This document shows positions 1-8,932 of a DNA stretch of 64,000 nucleotides, in pieces. Below the pieces are notes generated by a model. It was not told where the DNA came from. It saw only the letters and a program-made list of their open reading frames with translations, and did not search any database. Within the stretch, counting starts at the first letter, position 1. The number at the start of each line of letters is the position of its first letter. Made by a program: the position numbers and the translations under genes. Source of the stretch: Paraburkholderia phytofirmans PsJN (lineage in GTDB: Bacteria; Pseudomonadota; Gammaproteobacteria; Burkholderiales; Burkholderiaceae); assembly GCF_000020125.1 (NCBI RefSeq), contig NC_010681.1, forward strand, positions 1,550,001 through 1,614,000. Reading direction: 5' to 3'.

Positions 1-3000
1 GCGTCAGCAGAAAGAGCGCGAGGACAAGGCAAACACTGCGCAATCGGAAGCGCCTTCGGAAGACGGGACACAAATCGAAGCGTCGCAACAGGAAACCGCG
101 CCACAGGAAACTGCAGAAGCCGAGGCACCAAAACCCCTCCCTCACCTGATCATCGGCAGCGAACTCAATCTCACCGACGAAACCGGCGATCCCTTCTGCA
201 CCCTCGTTGCGCTAGCAACCAACCGCAACGGTTACGGCAACCTTTCCGAACTGATTACGCTAGCCCGCTCGCGCGCGGACAAAGGCAGCTATCGCCTCGG
301 TCCATCCGACTTCACTGCCTCCTTACCCCATCTGGCGCATCTAAAAACCTTACCCGATTGCGTACTGATGCTCGTGCCGCAGCGCACGGCGACGCTTTCG
401 CATACGCTGCGCTGCGCGCATTGGCTCGCCTCGTTCGCTGCACAACGGGCATGGATCGCGCTCGAACTTTGGCAAACGGGCAGCGACGATCTTCAGATCG
501 ACGCCTTGCGCATGATTTCAAAAGCGAGCGGTTTGCCGCTGGTCGCGGCAGGCGGCGTTCTCATGCATGCCCGATCGCGCAAGCCGTTGCAGGACACGAT
601 GACCGCCATCGGCCTCGTCACGCCGCTATCGCAATGCGGCCATGCGCTCGAGGCGAACGCGGAGCGGCACATGCGTACGCGCGTGCGGCTTGGCAAACTG
701 TATCCGCGCGATACGCTGGAAGAAACGCTGCGTATCGCCGCGCTATGCCGCTTTTCGCTCGACGAACTCAAGTATGAGTATCCCGAGGAACTCGTGCCCG
801 CCGGCGAGTCGCCATCGAGCTATCTGCGCAAGCTGGTTATGGCCGGCGCGATGGAGCGCTGGCCCAAGGGCATCGACCTGAAGCGAATCGGTCAGATCGA
901 AAAGGAGTTAGGGCTGATCGCCGATCTGAAATACGAAAAGTATTTTCTGACGGTGCACGATATCGTGAGTTTCGCGCGCTCCAGAAACATTCTGTGTCAG
1001 GGGCGAGGGTCAGCGGCGAATTCGATCGTTTGTTATTGCCTGCACGTGACGGAAATCGATCCGGTGCACATGAACATGCTGATCGAGCGTTTCATCTCGC
1101 GCGCGCGCAACGAGCCGCCTGATATCGACGTCGACTTCGAGCATCAGCGGCGCGAAGAGGTCATTCAATATATCTATACGAAGTACGGCCGTCATCGGGC
1201 GGCGCTGACTGCGTCGCTGATTACATATCACGCGCGTAGCGCACTGAAGGACGTCGGCAAGGCGCTGGGTCTCGAGGTGTCGTTGATCGAGCGGATCAGC
1301 AAGTCACAACAATGGTGGGACGGCACGGATGCGGTCGCCAAATATCTGGCTGAAGCGGGCTTCGACGCCAATTCGCACATCACGCAGAATCTGATTCGTC
1401 TCACGAAGGAGTTGCGCGCTTTCCCGCGTCATCTGTCGCAACACGTCGGTGGCTTTGTGATCGCGAAAGACAAACTGTCGCGACTCGTGCCGATCGAGAA
1501 CGCGACGATGAAAGACCGCAGCGTGATCGAGTGGGACAAGGACGATATCGACGCGCTCAAGTTGCTGAAAGTCGACGTGCTGGCGCTCGGCATGTTGTCG
1601 GCGATCCGGCGCGCGCTGGAATTCGTCGCGTTGAGGCGTGGCTTTCCGAAGTTCAGTGTGCAGGATATTCCGCGTGAGGATCGCGCCGTCTACGAAATGT
1701 GCGGCCATGCCGATACGATCGGCGTATTTCAGATCGAATCGCGTGCGCAGCAAAGCATGTTGCCGCGTCTGAAGCCCAACAAGTACTACGATCTCGTGAT
1801 CGAAGTGGCGATCGTGCGGCCCGGGCCGATTCAGGGCGGCATGGTGCATCCCTATCTGCGCCGCAAGCAGGGGCTCGAGGCGGTCGACTACGCGAAGGAT
1901 GAATTGCGTCCCGTGCTCGAACGTACGCTCGGCGTGCCGATTTTCCAGGAACAGGTCATGCATCTGGCGATGGTTGCGGCGAAATATACCGGTGAGCAGG
2001 CCGATCAGTTGCGGCGCGCAATGGCCGCATGGCGGCGCAGCGGCAACCTCGCGAAGTATCAGAAGGATTTGAACGAGCGCATGCTCAAGCGTGGTTATGA
2101 ACAGGAGTTCATCGACCGCATCTGCAAACAGATCGAAGGCTTCGGCGAATATGGTTTTCCGGAGAGCCATGCGGCGAGCTTCGCGCTGCTCGTCTATCTC
2201 AGCGCATGGTTGAAGCGCTATGAACCGGCTGCTTTTCTGGCGGGTTTGCTGAACAGTCAGCCGTTGGGGTTTTATTCGCCGTCGCAACTCGTTCAGGATG
2301 CAAAGCGTCACGGCGTCGAGGTATTGCCGCCCGACGTGACCTTGAGCGATTGGGAGTCGACATTCGAGAGACGTGGTCATGAAGGACAACGGATCTCAGC
2401 GGACGAAACCTGTTTGCATCGTCAGCAGGCCGTACTATCCGCGCAGCAATTGCGCGATCTTTCGCTGCGGCGTCTGACGGTGAGCAGGACGGTCCGGCGC
2501 GCGGCGCAGCGATTGACTGCCCGCGTGTTTCAACCGTCGCACACTTATGGCGCGCGCGGTCCCGCTGTGCGCATCGGCATGCATCTGATCAAGGGCTTCT
2601 CGCAAGCGGCGGCCGAACGCATCATGGCCGCCCGGAACGAGGCGCCGTTTACCGATGTCGACGATCTGGCGCGACGCGCGGCCCTGACGCGGCGCGATCT
2701 CGAAGCGCTTGCCGCGGCGAACGCGCTGGTCAGTATCGCGGGACATCGACGCGAAGCGTGGTGGGCCGTGACGGCGCAGCACACGGTGCCCAAACTGCTG
2801 CGCGATGCGCCGATCGCCGAAGCGCCGCTAATGTTGCCGCAGGCAGCCGAAAGCCGCGAAATCGTCGACGACTACGCGAGCCTTGGCCTTACGCTCAATC
2901 GTCATCCGCTTGCGCTTTTGCGTGCACGCCTTGCCCAGCATCGTTTTCGCACGGCCGCCGAACTCGCCGCGTGTCAGCACGGCACGCTGGCGCGAGCGTG

Positions 3001-3343
3001 CGGCATCGTCACCGTGCGGCAGCGGCCGGGCACGGCAAACGGCACGGTGTTCGTTTCCATCGAAGACGAGACCGGTTCGATCAATGTGATCGTCTGGCCG
3101 TCACTGGTGGAAAAGCAGCGCAAGGTTTTGTTGGGCGCATCGTTGCTGGCGGTCTACGGCGTTTTGCAGCGCGACGACGGCGTGGCGACCGGCGGCGACC
3201 AGGCCGGCAACGGAGTGAGCGCGAATCAGGCTAAGGGGAAGCGGAAGAACAAGGGTGAAGTGATCCATCTCGTCGCTCATCGTCTCGAAGACCATAGCGA
3301 ATGGCTGGGTGAACTGGCCACGGCGAGCCGCGATTTTCATTGA
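1..3343 (+). CDS. dnaE2: Error-prone DNA polymerase DnaE2 (ImuC), 5'-truncated
   Basis: C-family DNA polymerase III alpha subunit of the DnaE2/ImuC branch, which copies damaged templates with ImuA and ImuB in the SOS mutasome. The reading frame is open from base 2, so the gene begins upstream; about 1113 residues are visible. In order they show the end of a PHP domain (GYGNLSELITLARSRA near base 225), the polymerase core with the catalytic PDIDVDFEH motif at 1118-1144, the fingers motif AAWRRSGNL near 2023, a helix-hairpin-helix region (IKGFSQAAAERI near 2590) and a C-terminal OB fold (about 3000-3190). Two stretches look like insertions compared with the family as I know it: a Gln/Glu/Ala-rich segment at 2-140 and an Arg/Gln-rich linker at about 2365-2560. 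imuA and imuB would be expected just upstream, outside the window. Confidence 0.93.
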   Translation, partial: RQQKEREDKANTAQSEAPSEDGTQIEASQQETAPQETAEAEAPKPLPHLIIGSELNLTDETGDPFCTLVALATNRNGYGNLSELITLARSRADKGSYRLGPSDFTASLPHLAHLKTLPDCVLMLVPQRTATLSHTLRCAHWLASFAAQRAWIALELWQTGSDDLQIDALRMISKASGLPLVAAGGVLMHARSRKPLQDTMTAIGLVTPLSQCGHALEANAERHMRTRVRLGKLYPRDTLEETLRIAALCRFSLDELKYEYPEELVPAGESPSSYLRKLVMAGAMERWPKGIDLKRIGQIEKELGLIADLKYEKYFLTVHDIVSFARSRNILCQGRGSAANSIVCYCLHVTEIDPVHMNMLIERFISRARNEPPDIDVDFEHQRREEVIQYIYTKYGRHRAALTASLITYHARSALKDVGKALGLEVSLIERISKSQQWWDGTDAVAKYLAEAGFDANSHITQNLIRLTKELRAFPRHLSQHVGGFVIAKDKLSRLVPIENATMKDRSVIEWDKDDIDALKLLKVDVLALGMLSAIRRALEFVALRRGFPKFSVQDIPREDRAVYEMCGHADTIGVFQIESRAQQSMLPRLKPNKYYDLVIEVAIVRPGPIQGGMVHPYLRRKQGLEAVDYAKDELRPVLERTLGVPIFQEQVMHLAMVAAKYTGEQADQLRRAMAAWRRSGNLAKYQKDLNERMLKRGYEQEFIDRICKQIEGFGEYGFPESHAASFALLVYLSAWLKRYEPAAFLAGLLNSQPLGFYSPSQLVQDAKRHGVEVLPPDVTLSDWESTFERRGHEGQRISADETCLHRQQAVLSAQQLRDLSLRRLTVSRTVRRAAQRLTARVFQPSHTYGARGPAVRIGMHLIKGFSQAAAERIMAARNEAPFTDVDDLARRAALTRRDLEALAAANALVSIAGHRREAWWAVTAQHTVPKLLRDAPIAEAPLMLPQAAESREIVDDYASLGLTLNRHPLALLRARLAQHRFRTAAELAACQHGTLARACGIVTVRQRPGTANGTVFVSIEDETGSINVIVWPSLVEKQRKVLLGASLLAVYGVLQRDDGVATGGDQAGNGVSANQAKGKRKNKGEVIHLVAHRLEDHSEWLGELATASRDFH

Positions 3344-3463
3344 GGCCGGTTCGCGGTAGTCAAGCGCACCGGCTCGACGTAAGACCGTCGTGCCGGCGCG
3401 CATCGATCGAAGCACAACGCGGGCGACTTACCGCGCTCAATCGCACCTGCCAGACAAAACGTT

Positions 3464-4384
3464 CTATGCGTGTGCGGCGCCGCGCCACGGAAATGCCGCT
3501 AACACTTGCCGAATCGCCGTATCGAACGGCGTGCGCCGGCCTATGCCGAGCGCCTCGAGGCGGCTCGAAGCCAGGTGGCAGTTATGCGGCCGGGGCGTCG
3601 AATCGGTCGGCGTAGCTTGCGGCGTCAGATGCGCGTCGAGTTGCAGCGCTTCGGCAAGGCGCACGGCGATCTCGTACTTGTTCATCGGTTCGTCGCCGGA
3701 CCATTGCACGATGCCGCGGATCGCGTCGCCTTGCGCATGCCGTTCGAGCATCTGGCGGATTACGAACGCGACGTCCGGCGTGAAAGTGGGGTAACGGATC
3801 GCCCATGCATCCATGACGGCGGGCTTGCTCCCCGGCGCCGCCGACCCGGCGATCGCGGGCACGAGACTCGTCACGGCCGACTCCGCCCAACTGACGATCG
3901 GCCCGTACAGCAGCGGCAGACGCAACACGCAGCCGAGGTCAGTCGATTCAGTCAGCGCGTGCTCGCCTTCAAGCTTGCTATGCCCATAGGCGTTGAGCGG
4001 CGCGGGCACGGAATCGTGCTGGTAGGGCGGGTGCGTGCCGTCGAACACATAGTCGGTAGAGATCGACAGCGTCCATGCGCCGCGCCGGTTTGCCGCGCTG
4101 GCAAGGGTGCGCACCGCATCGACATTCAGCGCGCGCGCCAGCGCGGGATCATGCTCGCACACGTCCGGCCGACGCTCCGCCGCGGCAATCACGAGCGCGT
4201 CCGGTGCTTCGCGTTCGACGAACTGCTCGACCGCCCGCGCGTCGCGGATATCCAGCGAGACCTTGCCCGGCGCCGGCCGGCTGAATGCTGTGGCGACGAC
4301 TTGCCAATCGCTCTGCTGCGCCAGTTCGTCGACGAGCGCGCGGCCAAGCAGCCCGGAGGCACCAATGACGGCAACTTTGAACAT
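3464..4384 (-). CDS. RmlD-like NAD(P)-dependent sugar-nucleotide reductase (extended SDR)
   Basis: A 306-residue extended short-chain dehydrogenase of the RmlD (dTDP-4-dehydrorhamnose reductase) superfamily. The nucleotide-binding GASGLLG motif sits at residues 8-14, followed by STDYVFDG and the catalytic YGHSK (YxxxK). It starts 11 bases after the stop of copZ on the same strand, so the two are probably co-transcribed. There are no rhamnose-pathway partners (rmlA, rmlB, rmlC) nearby, so a true rhamnose role is doubtful. It may act on another nucleotide sugar or be a MAT2B-like regulatory protein. The family call is firm; the substrate is unknown. Confidence 0.8.
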   Translation of the reverse strand: MFKVAVIGASGLLGRALVDELAQQSDWQVVATAFSRPAPGKVSLDIRDARAVEQFVEREAPDALVIAAAERRPDVCEHDPALARALNVDAVRTLASAANRRGAWTLSISTDYVFDGTHPPYQHDSVPAPLNAYGHSKLEGEHALTESTDLGCVLRLPLLYGPIVSWAESAVTSLVPAIAGSAAPGSKPAVMDAWAIRYPTFTPDVAFVIRQMLERHAQGDAIRGIVQWSGDEPMNKYEIAVRLAEALQLDAHLTPQATPTDSTPRPHNCHLASSRLEALGIGRRTPFDTAIRQVLAAFPWRGAAHA

Positions 4385-4395
4385 GATGAACTCGC

Positions 4396-4635
4396 TTAAC
4401 GGGCCGCGCCGGGCGAGCCGCTGGCCGTGCCGCTCGTGATGCCCGTCACGGTGTAGCCGGCTTCGTCGATGGCAGCCTTCAGCGTCTCGGCCGGTTGCGC
4501 CGATTCCACCGCGACGCGCCCGGACGCCAGATCCACGCGGACTTGCGCGCCGCTATCGTGTTCGCGGATGGCGTTCGTGACCGCCGTCACACAATGCTGG
4601 CAGCTCATGCCTTCTACCTGGAATTCGATCGTCAT
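4396..4635 (-). CDS. copZ: Copper chaperone, heavy-metal-associated domain (CopZ-like)
   Basis: A 79-residue protein made of a single HMA ferredoxin-like domain. The metal site GMSCQHC (GMxCxxC) begins at residue 9. CopZ proteins carry Cu(I) in the cytoplasm to a CopA export ATPase. The gene is divergent from a CueR-type regulator and faces the operator at 4706-4726, which supports copper control. No copA is present in this window. The last ten or so residues are a short Gly/Ser/Ala tail beyond the domain. Confidence 0.88.
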   Translation of the reverse strand: MTIEFQVEGMSCQHCVTAVTNAIREHDSGAQVRVDLASGRVAVESAQPAETLKAAIDEAGYTVTGITSGTASGSPGAAR

Positions 4636-4702
4636 CGGGGTTGCCTCGGGGAAATGGATAGTGCGACGGTTGAATTATGCCTGCCGATCCGCAATTCAGT
4701 GG

Positions 4703-4733
4703 ATGACCTTCCCATTATGGGAAGGTGTACGAT
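4703..4733. promoter_or_regulatory. CueR-type operator and promoter between copZ and cueR
   Basis: An almost perfect dyad, ACCTTCCC-N5-GGGAAGGT, lies at 4706-4726. It matches the usual CueR site in MerR-family promoters. On the plus strand ATGACC (4703-4708) and TACGAT (4728-4733) are separated by 19 bases, the long spacer typical of MerR-type promoters, with the dyad in the spacer. The matching hexamers on the minus strand (TACACC and ATCCAC) are weaker, so the clearest promoter reads toward cueR. The same bound regulator could still act on copZ. Confidence 0.8.
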
Positions 4734-4758
4734 CGACGCACACACTGGAGAAACGGCC

Positions 4759-5181
4759 ATGAATATCGGTGAAGCGGCCCGCGCGTCGGGCCTCACGGCG
4801 AAAATGATCCGCTACTACGAGAGCGTCGGCCTGCTGGCGGCGAAATCGCGTACCAGCGCCAACTATCGCGTATACGGTCCGCAAGAGGTTCACTCGCTGC
4901 GCTTCATTCGCCAGGCGCGCCGGCTTGGTTTTCTGATCGAGGATATTCGAAGGCTGCTTGCGCTGTGGCACGATCGCTCGCGGGCTAGCGCCGAGGTGAA
5001 GTCGATTGCGCTGGAGCACGTCGCGGAACTCGATCGCCGCATCGCAGAACTGACCGACATGCGCGACACGCTGGCGCATCTCGCCGACCACTGTCACGGC
5101 GACGATCGTCCTGACTGTCCGATTATCGAGCGCCTCGCCGACACTGATCTGGTTTCGGGGCAGGGTTGTCATCCGATTTGA
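4759..5181 (+). CDS. cueR: Cu(I)-responsive MerR-family regulator CueR
   Basis: A 140-residue MerR-family activator. The N-terminal winged helix starts MNIGEAARASGLTAKMIRYYE and is followed by a dimerisation helix. The metal-binding loop near the C terminus holds CHGDDRPDC, a Cys-X7-Cys spacing characteristic of CueR-type +1 metal sensors. A further Cys-His lies at the C terminus. I chose the ATG at 4759 because the family sequence begins there; an upstream extension of the frame would run through the operator. It likely controls copZ and itself. Confidence 0.92.
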   Translation: MNIGEAARASGLTAKMIRYYESVGLLAAKSRTSANYRVYGPQEVHSLRFIRQARRLGFLIEDIRRLLALWHDRSRASAEVKSIALEHVAELDRRIAELTDMRDTLAHLADHCHGDDRPDCPIIERLADTDLVSGQGCHPI

Positions 5182-5485
5182 GATTGTGTTTTGCCGCGGG
5201 TGCAACCTTGTCCTTCGATTTGTCGCAACCGCAGCGGAATTTGCACCAATGTTGGGCTAAAAAATATGGGGCGACATCGAATGACGCTGAAATCCGATCT
5301 CAACTTGAATTAAATCAGGCATTTACGCGCACCACGCGCGTGCACCATTCCAAATCGGAATGCACGTCATGCGGGCATTTCACTAGCCAGGTTGCACTAT
5401 AGGGCTATAATCCGGGTTAACCCTTTTACGGGAAATCCCTGATGCCCAATCCACCGGGGATTCAATCTGATCCTTGGAGAACATC
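5182..5485. other. Non-coding leader region upstream of the DUF3563 gene
   Basis: About 300 bases, more AT-rich than their surroundings, with no convincing gene. They contain a bulged hairpin-like inverted repeat at 5340-5364 (GTGC..ATTCC with GGAAT GCAC), a TATAAT hexamer at 5406-5411, and a GGGTTAACCC palindrome at about 5414-5423. The DUF3563 transcript probably starts here, which gives a leader of about 70 bases. Confidence 0.4.
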
Positions 5486-5632
5486 ATGTTTGCATACGTA
5501 CTTGAAAAGCTGAGCACTTGGTTTGAAACCGCTGAACGCACCCGTCGCGAAGCCTACCTGGCATCGTCGTCGGACATCGTCCAGCTCGAACAGCGCATCC
5601 GCTCGCTCGAAACCAACGGCTACTCGCTGTAA
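5486..5632 (+). CDS. DUF3563 family small protein
   Basis: A 48-residue protein beginning MFAYVLEKLSTWFETAERTR and ending in a short charged helix (LEQRIRSLE). I recognise it as the DUF3563 family, short proteins found widely in Burkholderia and relatives with no known function. A GGAG ribosome site lies just upstream (TTGGAGAACATC before the ATG). The gene stands alone, with a TATAAT hexamer about 75 bases upstream and an intrinsic terminator 60 bases downstream. This suggests a strong dedicated transcript. Confidence 0.85.
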   Translation: MFAYVLEKLSTWFETAERTRREAYLASSSDIVQLEQRIRSLETNGYSL

Positions 5633-5693
5633 GTTTCATCGGCATCGCGTTTGACCCGGCGGCGTTCATCGCAGCCACGGCAGTAAAAGCATC

Positions 5694-5716
5694 AAGCCCC
5701 GTCTAAGCGGGGCTTT
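5694..5716 (+). terminator. Intrinsic terminator after DUF3563 gene
   Basis: AAGCCCCG (5694-5701) pairs with CGGGGCTT (5708-5715) around a six-base loop. Only a short T run follows. Confidence 0.75.
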
Positions 5717-5860
5717 GTCGCATCTGGACTACGAGTATTTCAGCCGGACGGCGCTTGAACGCTACGCGTGGCGAATATCGACTAGCCTCGCGGCGACCGT
5801 CGCGGTAAGGTAAAGCGTTTTCCGCGAAATCCGGCTTTCCCAAACTCAACCGGTCCGCCC

Positions 5861-6205
5861 ATGCCACCTGTTCGCCCGCTCAAATCCATTCTGACCGTGA
5901 CAATTGCAATCTCGCTGAGCACGGCCTTCGCCGTGTCGAGCGCTTATGCGGCGTCGGCCAGCGCGCGTAAGCCGGTGATTCTCGATTCGCAGAACGGCAT
6001 CAACGACGGCCAGAGCGGAACCGTGCTGCAGACCGCGCCGCTTTCGCATCAGCCGATCGTCGAAGCGCAGCCCATCGCGACGCCGGCCGAGCTGGCGCCG
6101 AATTCGTCGATCCCGATCGTTGTGGCGCCTTATATACAGTTGCCCACAGGAGGAGGTACGTTGCCGCCGCAACCGCAGCCTCGTCCAGCGCCTCGGCCGC
6201 AATAG
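5861..6205 (+). CDS. Predicted secreted protein with proline-rich C terminus
   Basis: A 114-residue protein with a clear Sec signal peptide: a basic start MPPVRPLK, a hydrophobic stretch, then SSAYAASA near residue 30. The mature part has no domain I recognise and ends in a Pro/Gln-rich tail (LPPQPQPRPAPRPQ). No strong ribosome site is seen before the ATG, so the start is uncertain. Codon use fits the neighbourhood. It is probably a periplasmic or surface protein of unknown role. Confidence 0.6.
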   Translation: MPPVRPLKSILTVTIAISLSTAFAVSSAYAASASARKPVILDSQNGINDGQSGTVLQTAPLSHQPIVEAQPIATPAELAPNSSIPIVVAPYIQLPTGGGTLPPQPQPRPAPRPQ

Positions 6206-6639
6206 GCGCTCGCTCTCTGCGTCAGATCCGGTCGCAACATGTGGCGGCCCGCGCCAGCGCAACTGCAGCGTGGTCCAGCGACGCGGCACTTGGCAAGTGC
6301 TGGAGACGCGACTTCTCACGGCAGTGCTTCCCATCTTATTCAATGCCTTTCCCTGCATAACCAACTCGCCGACGTACGAGTGCCCGCATGAGCGCGCACT
6401 CAATTGACTCAATTTCCCCTCGTCGACCAACGACAACAGCGCGGCCTTAACGCGAGCGCAGACAAAGAATCGGCAACTCATGCGCCGACGCGTCACGTGC
6501 GCCATTGGGGTTTGGGCGCATGGCGCGGGCGCAACCGTGCGACGACAATCATCGCGCGCGGTCTCTCGCCGTTGACTGGGGCCACACATCAAGCCCGGCG
6601 TGACCGCATCGAACGAAAAACAGAATAAGGAGACATCGA
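6206..6639. other. Intergenic region without a convincing gene
   Basis: About 430 bases between the Pro-rich secreted protein and the ABC binding protein. The short open frames here have no ribosome site and no recognisable protein. A small hairpin (GCACTT-GGC-AAGTGC, 6286-6300) is present. The 3' end carries the AAGGAG ribosome site (6627-6632) for the next gene. Confidence 0.4.
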
Positions 6640-7680
6640 ATGCACACCCACTGGATGCGACAGGCCGCCGGCGCCTGCGTTACGCTGCTTGCGCTGGCCA
6701 CGTTGCCGGGCGCCGCGCTTGCCAAAGACACACCGGAAAAACCCGCGCTGACCATGGCCGTCGGAGGTCTGCCGGGCCTCTACTATCTGCCGGTGCTCGC
6801 CGCGCAACAGTTGGGCTACTTCAAGGACGAAGGCCTCGACGTCACGCTCGAGGATTTCGCGGGCGGATCGAAGGCGTTGGAAGCGGTCGTGGGCGGCAGC
6901 GCCGACGTCGGCGCCGGCGCGTACGAGCACACGCTGTTCATGCAGGAGAAAGGGCAGCATTACCGGGCGTTTGCGCTGATGGGGCGCGCGCCGCAAATCG
7001 TCGTCGCGGTGCTGAAATCGAAGGCCGATCAGCTCAAGACTCTGGCGGACTTCAAAGGCGCCAAAGTCGGCGTGAGCGCGCCGGGTTCGTCGACGGATCT
7101 CGTGCTCACCGTGGCTTTGCGCAAGGCCGGCGTGCAGCGTAACGAGATTTCGGCGATCGGCGTGGGCAGCGGCGCCTCGGTGCTCGCGGCAGTAAGCGGC
7201 GGCCAGATCGACGCGCTATCCAACGTGGATCCGATGATGACCAAGCTGTCGCGCAGCGGCGCGATCAAGGTGCTGGTCGATACGCGTACGGTGAAGGGCA
7301 CGCAGGAGGTATTCGGCGGCACGATGCCGGCAGCGACGCTTTATGCCTCGGACAATTTCATCCAGAAGTATCCGAAGACCACGCAGGCGCTCGCCAATGC
7401 CATCGTGCGCGCGGATCACTGGCTGCAGAGCGCGAGCGACGCCGATCTGCTGAAGATGGTGCCGCCGGCCTATTTGCTCAACGATTCGGCGCTCTATGTG
7501 GAGGCCTTTCACAACGTGCGCGACGCTTACTCGCCCGACGGCTTGATGCCTGCTGACGGCCCGGCGACGTCATTGCGCGCGTTGTCCTCGTTCGATAACC
7601 GGCTCGATCCGAAAAAGATCGACCTGAACGCGACTTATACCAACGACTTCGCCCGGAAGGCCGCGGCGCAGCTTAAATAG
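6640..7680 (+). CDS. ABC transporter substrate-binding protein, NitT/TauT (SsuA/ThiY-like) family
   Basis: A 346-residue periplasmic binding protein with a Sec signal peptide (cleavage near GAALAKD, residues 25-30). The family fold shows in GLYYLPVLAAQQLGYF, the DVTLEDFAGG segment, and GSADVGAGAYEHT. Relatives deliver nitrate, sulfonates or thiamine precursors to an importer. AAGGAG lies seven bases before the ATG. No permease or ATPase gene is adjacent, so it is an orphan here and its ligand cannot be inferred. Confidence 0.83.
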   Translation: MHTHWMRQAAGACVTLLALATLPGAALAKDTPEKPALTMAVGGLPGLYYLPVLAAQQLGYFKDEGLDVTLEDFAGGSKALEAVVGGSADVGAGAYEHTLFMQEKGQHYRAFALMGRAPQIVVAVLKSKADQLKTLADFKGAKVGVSAPGSSTDLVLTVALRKAGVQRNEISAIGVGSGASVLAAVSGGQIDALSNVDPMMTKLSRSGAIKVLVDTRTVKGTQEVFGGTMPAATLYASDNFIQKYPKTTQALANAIVRADHWLQSASDADLLKMVPPAYLLNDSALYVEAFHNVRDAYSPDGLMPADGPATSLRALSSFDNRLDPKKIDLNATYTNDFARKAAAQLK

Positions 7681-7868
7681 TCGGTAGCTTGGGCTGACTG
7701 AGCAACTGGACCGGCCGCGCGCGTCGTGCGCGCGTGGCCGGCGAAAACGACGCTAGGCCGGCTCGGCGAACTGTACGCTCGGAGGCCGCAAAAGCTCAGA
7801 AGCCACAAAACCGTGAAGGCTGCAAAACCCTCGCGGCCAACAAAACCTCGCAGCCCACAACAAGAAAC

Positions 7869-8714
7869 TCAGTCGCCGCGATACTCCACCTTAAACTGCG
7901 CGGCCTTGTCTTCACCGAGCGCCTTGACGAGCCAGGGCATCTGGTCCTTCAGCGTTTTTGCCAGCGTATACGGCGGGTTCAGAATGAACATTCCGCTGCC
8001 GAAGAGCCCAAAACCATCTTCTGGCGGATTGCTGACGGTCAGGCTCACGTGCAGCCAGTTCTTGTCCTGCAACTTCTTCAGCTGGTCGGGGAAGCGCTGC
8101 GACTCAGGGCGCCTCACCTGCGGATACCAGACGGCATAAGTGCCCGTCGGAAAACGCTTCAGGCTTTCTTCGACGCAGCGCAGCGTGCGGATGTAGTCAC
8201 GCTTGTCCTCATACGATGGATCGAGCAGCACCAACGCCCGGCGTGGGGCCGGCGGCAACAAGGCGAGAATGCCGTCGAAGCCGTCGCCCGCATACAGCAT
8301 CGCGCGACGGCCCGCGTCGCGGAAATTGTGGCGCAGCACGTCGATTTCGGTGGTGTGCAGTTCGAACAGGCGCATGCGATCCTGTTCGCGCATCTGCCGC
8401 CACGCGATATACGGCGAGCCGGGATAGAAACGCAACTGGCCGTCCGGATTGAGCGCGCTCACTTCGTCGACGTAGTCGGCGAACATCGGCGGCAGATCGT
8501 TGCGCCCCCACAGTTTGCCGATGCCGCTCTGGAACTCGCCGGTCTTGGTCGCGTAACCTTCCTTCAGCGAGTAGACGCCGGCGCCCGCATGCGTGTCGAT
8601 ATACCAGTAGGACTTGTCCTTCTGGCCAAGGTAGCGCAGAAGCTGCAACACGACGGCGTGTTTCAGAACGTCGGCGTGATTGCCTGCATGAAAGGCGTGG
8701 CGGTAGCTGAGCAT
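7869..8714 (-). CDS. rlmJ: 23S rRNA (adenine-2030 N6)-methyltransferase RlmJ
   Basis: A 281-residue protein, close to the usual RlmJ length of about 280. It begins MLSYRHAFHAGNHADVLKH, the conserved start of the family, so I placed the start at 8714; the frame stays open upstream without similarity. DTHAGAGVYSL is the cofactor-binding region and LLDPSYE corresponds to the catalytic DPPYE motif. The enzyme methylates A2030 of 23S rRNA in E. coli. It stands alone. Confidence 0.92.
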   Translation of the reverse strand: MLSYRHAFHAGNHADVLKHAVVLQLLRYLGQKDKSYWYIDTHAGAGVYSLKEGYATKTGEFQSGIGKLWGRNDLPPMFADYVDEVSALNPDGQLRFYPGSPYIAWRQMREQDRMRLFELHTTEIDVLRHNFRDAGRRAMLYAGDGFDGILALLPPAPRRALVLLDPSYEDKRDYIRTLRCVEESLKRFPTGTYAVWYPQVRRPESQRFPDQLKKLQDKNWLHVSLTVSNPPEDGFGLFGSGMFILNPPYTLAKTLKDQMPWLVKALGEDKAAQFKVEYRGD

Positions 8715-8854
8715 GATGAGGAGACGCTGAAAGAGGGCGCGCCGCTCCAGGGCGGATTCGGCGATGCGGATGCAATGCGGCTGCACAATGAACATACGGC
8801 GCCGGTGTGCAGCGCGGTCGCGTATTGTACGCGACGCCGCGTTGCGCACCGCGC

Positions 8855-8886
8855 ATTGCAGCGGGTTGCACGCGTAACGCTGCAAT
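8855..8886. repeat. Short inverted repeat between aldo/keto reductase and rlmJ
   Basis: ATTGCAGCG (8855-8863) and CGCTGCAAT (8878-8886) form a perfect 9-bp stem with a 14-base loop. There is no T run, so it is not a standard terminator. It could be a protein site or an mRNA structure upstream of rlmJ. Confidence 0.4.
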
Positions 8887-8932
8887 GGCCGCAGTGCGAC
8901 CACGGCCATGTCACGCGTTCACCCGAGTCCGA

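Noticed and set aside
1304..2389. Long minus-strand frame inside dnaE2
   Set aside because: It lies across conserved polymerase motifs on the other strand and has shadow-like composition.
6206..6639. Small plus-strand frames between the Pro-rich protein and the ABC binding protein
   Set aside because: No ribosome sites, no similarity, and stop-to-start overlaps that look accidental.
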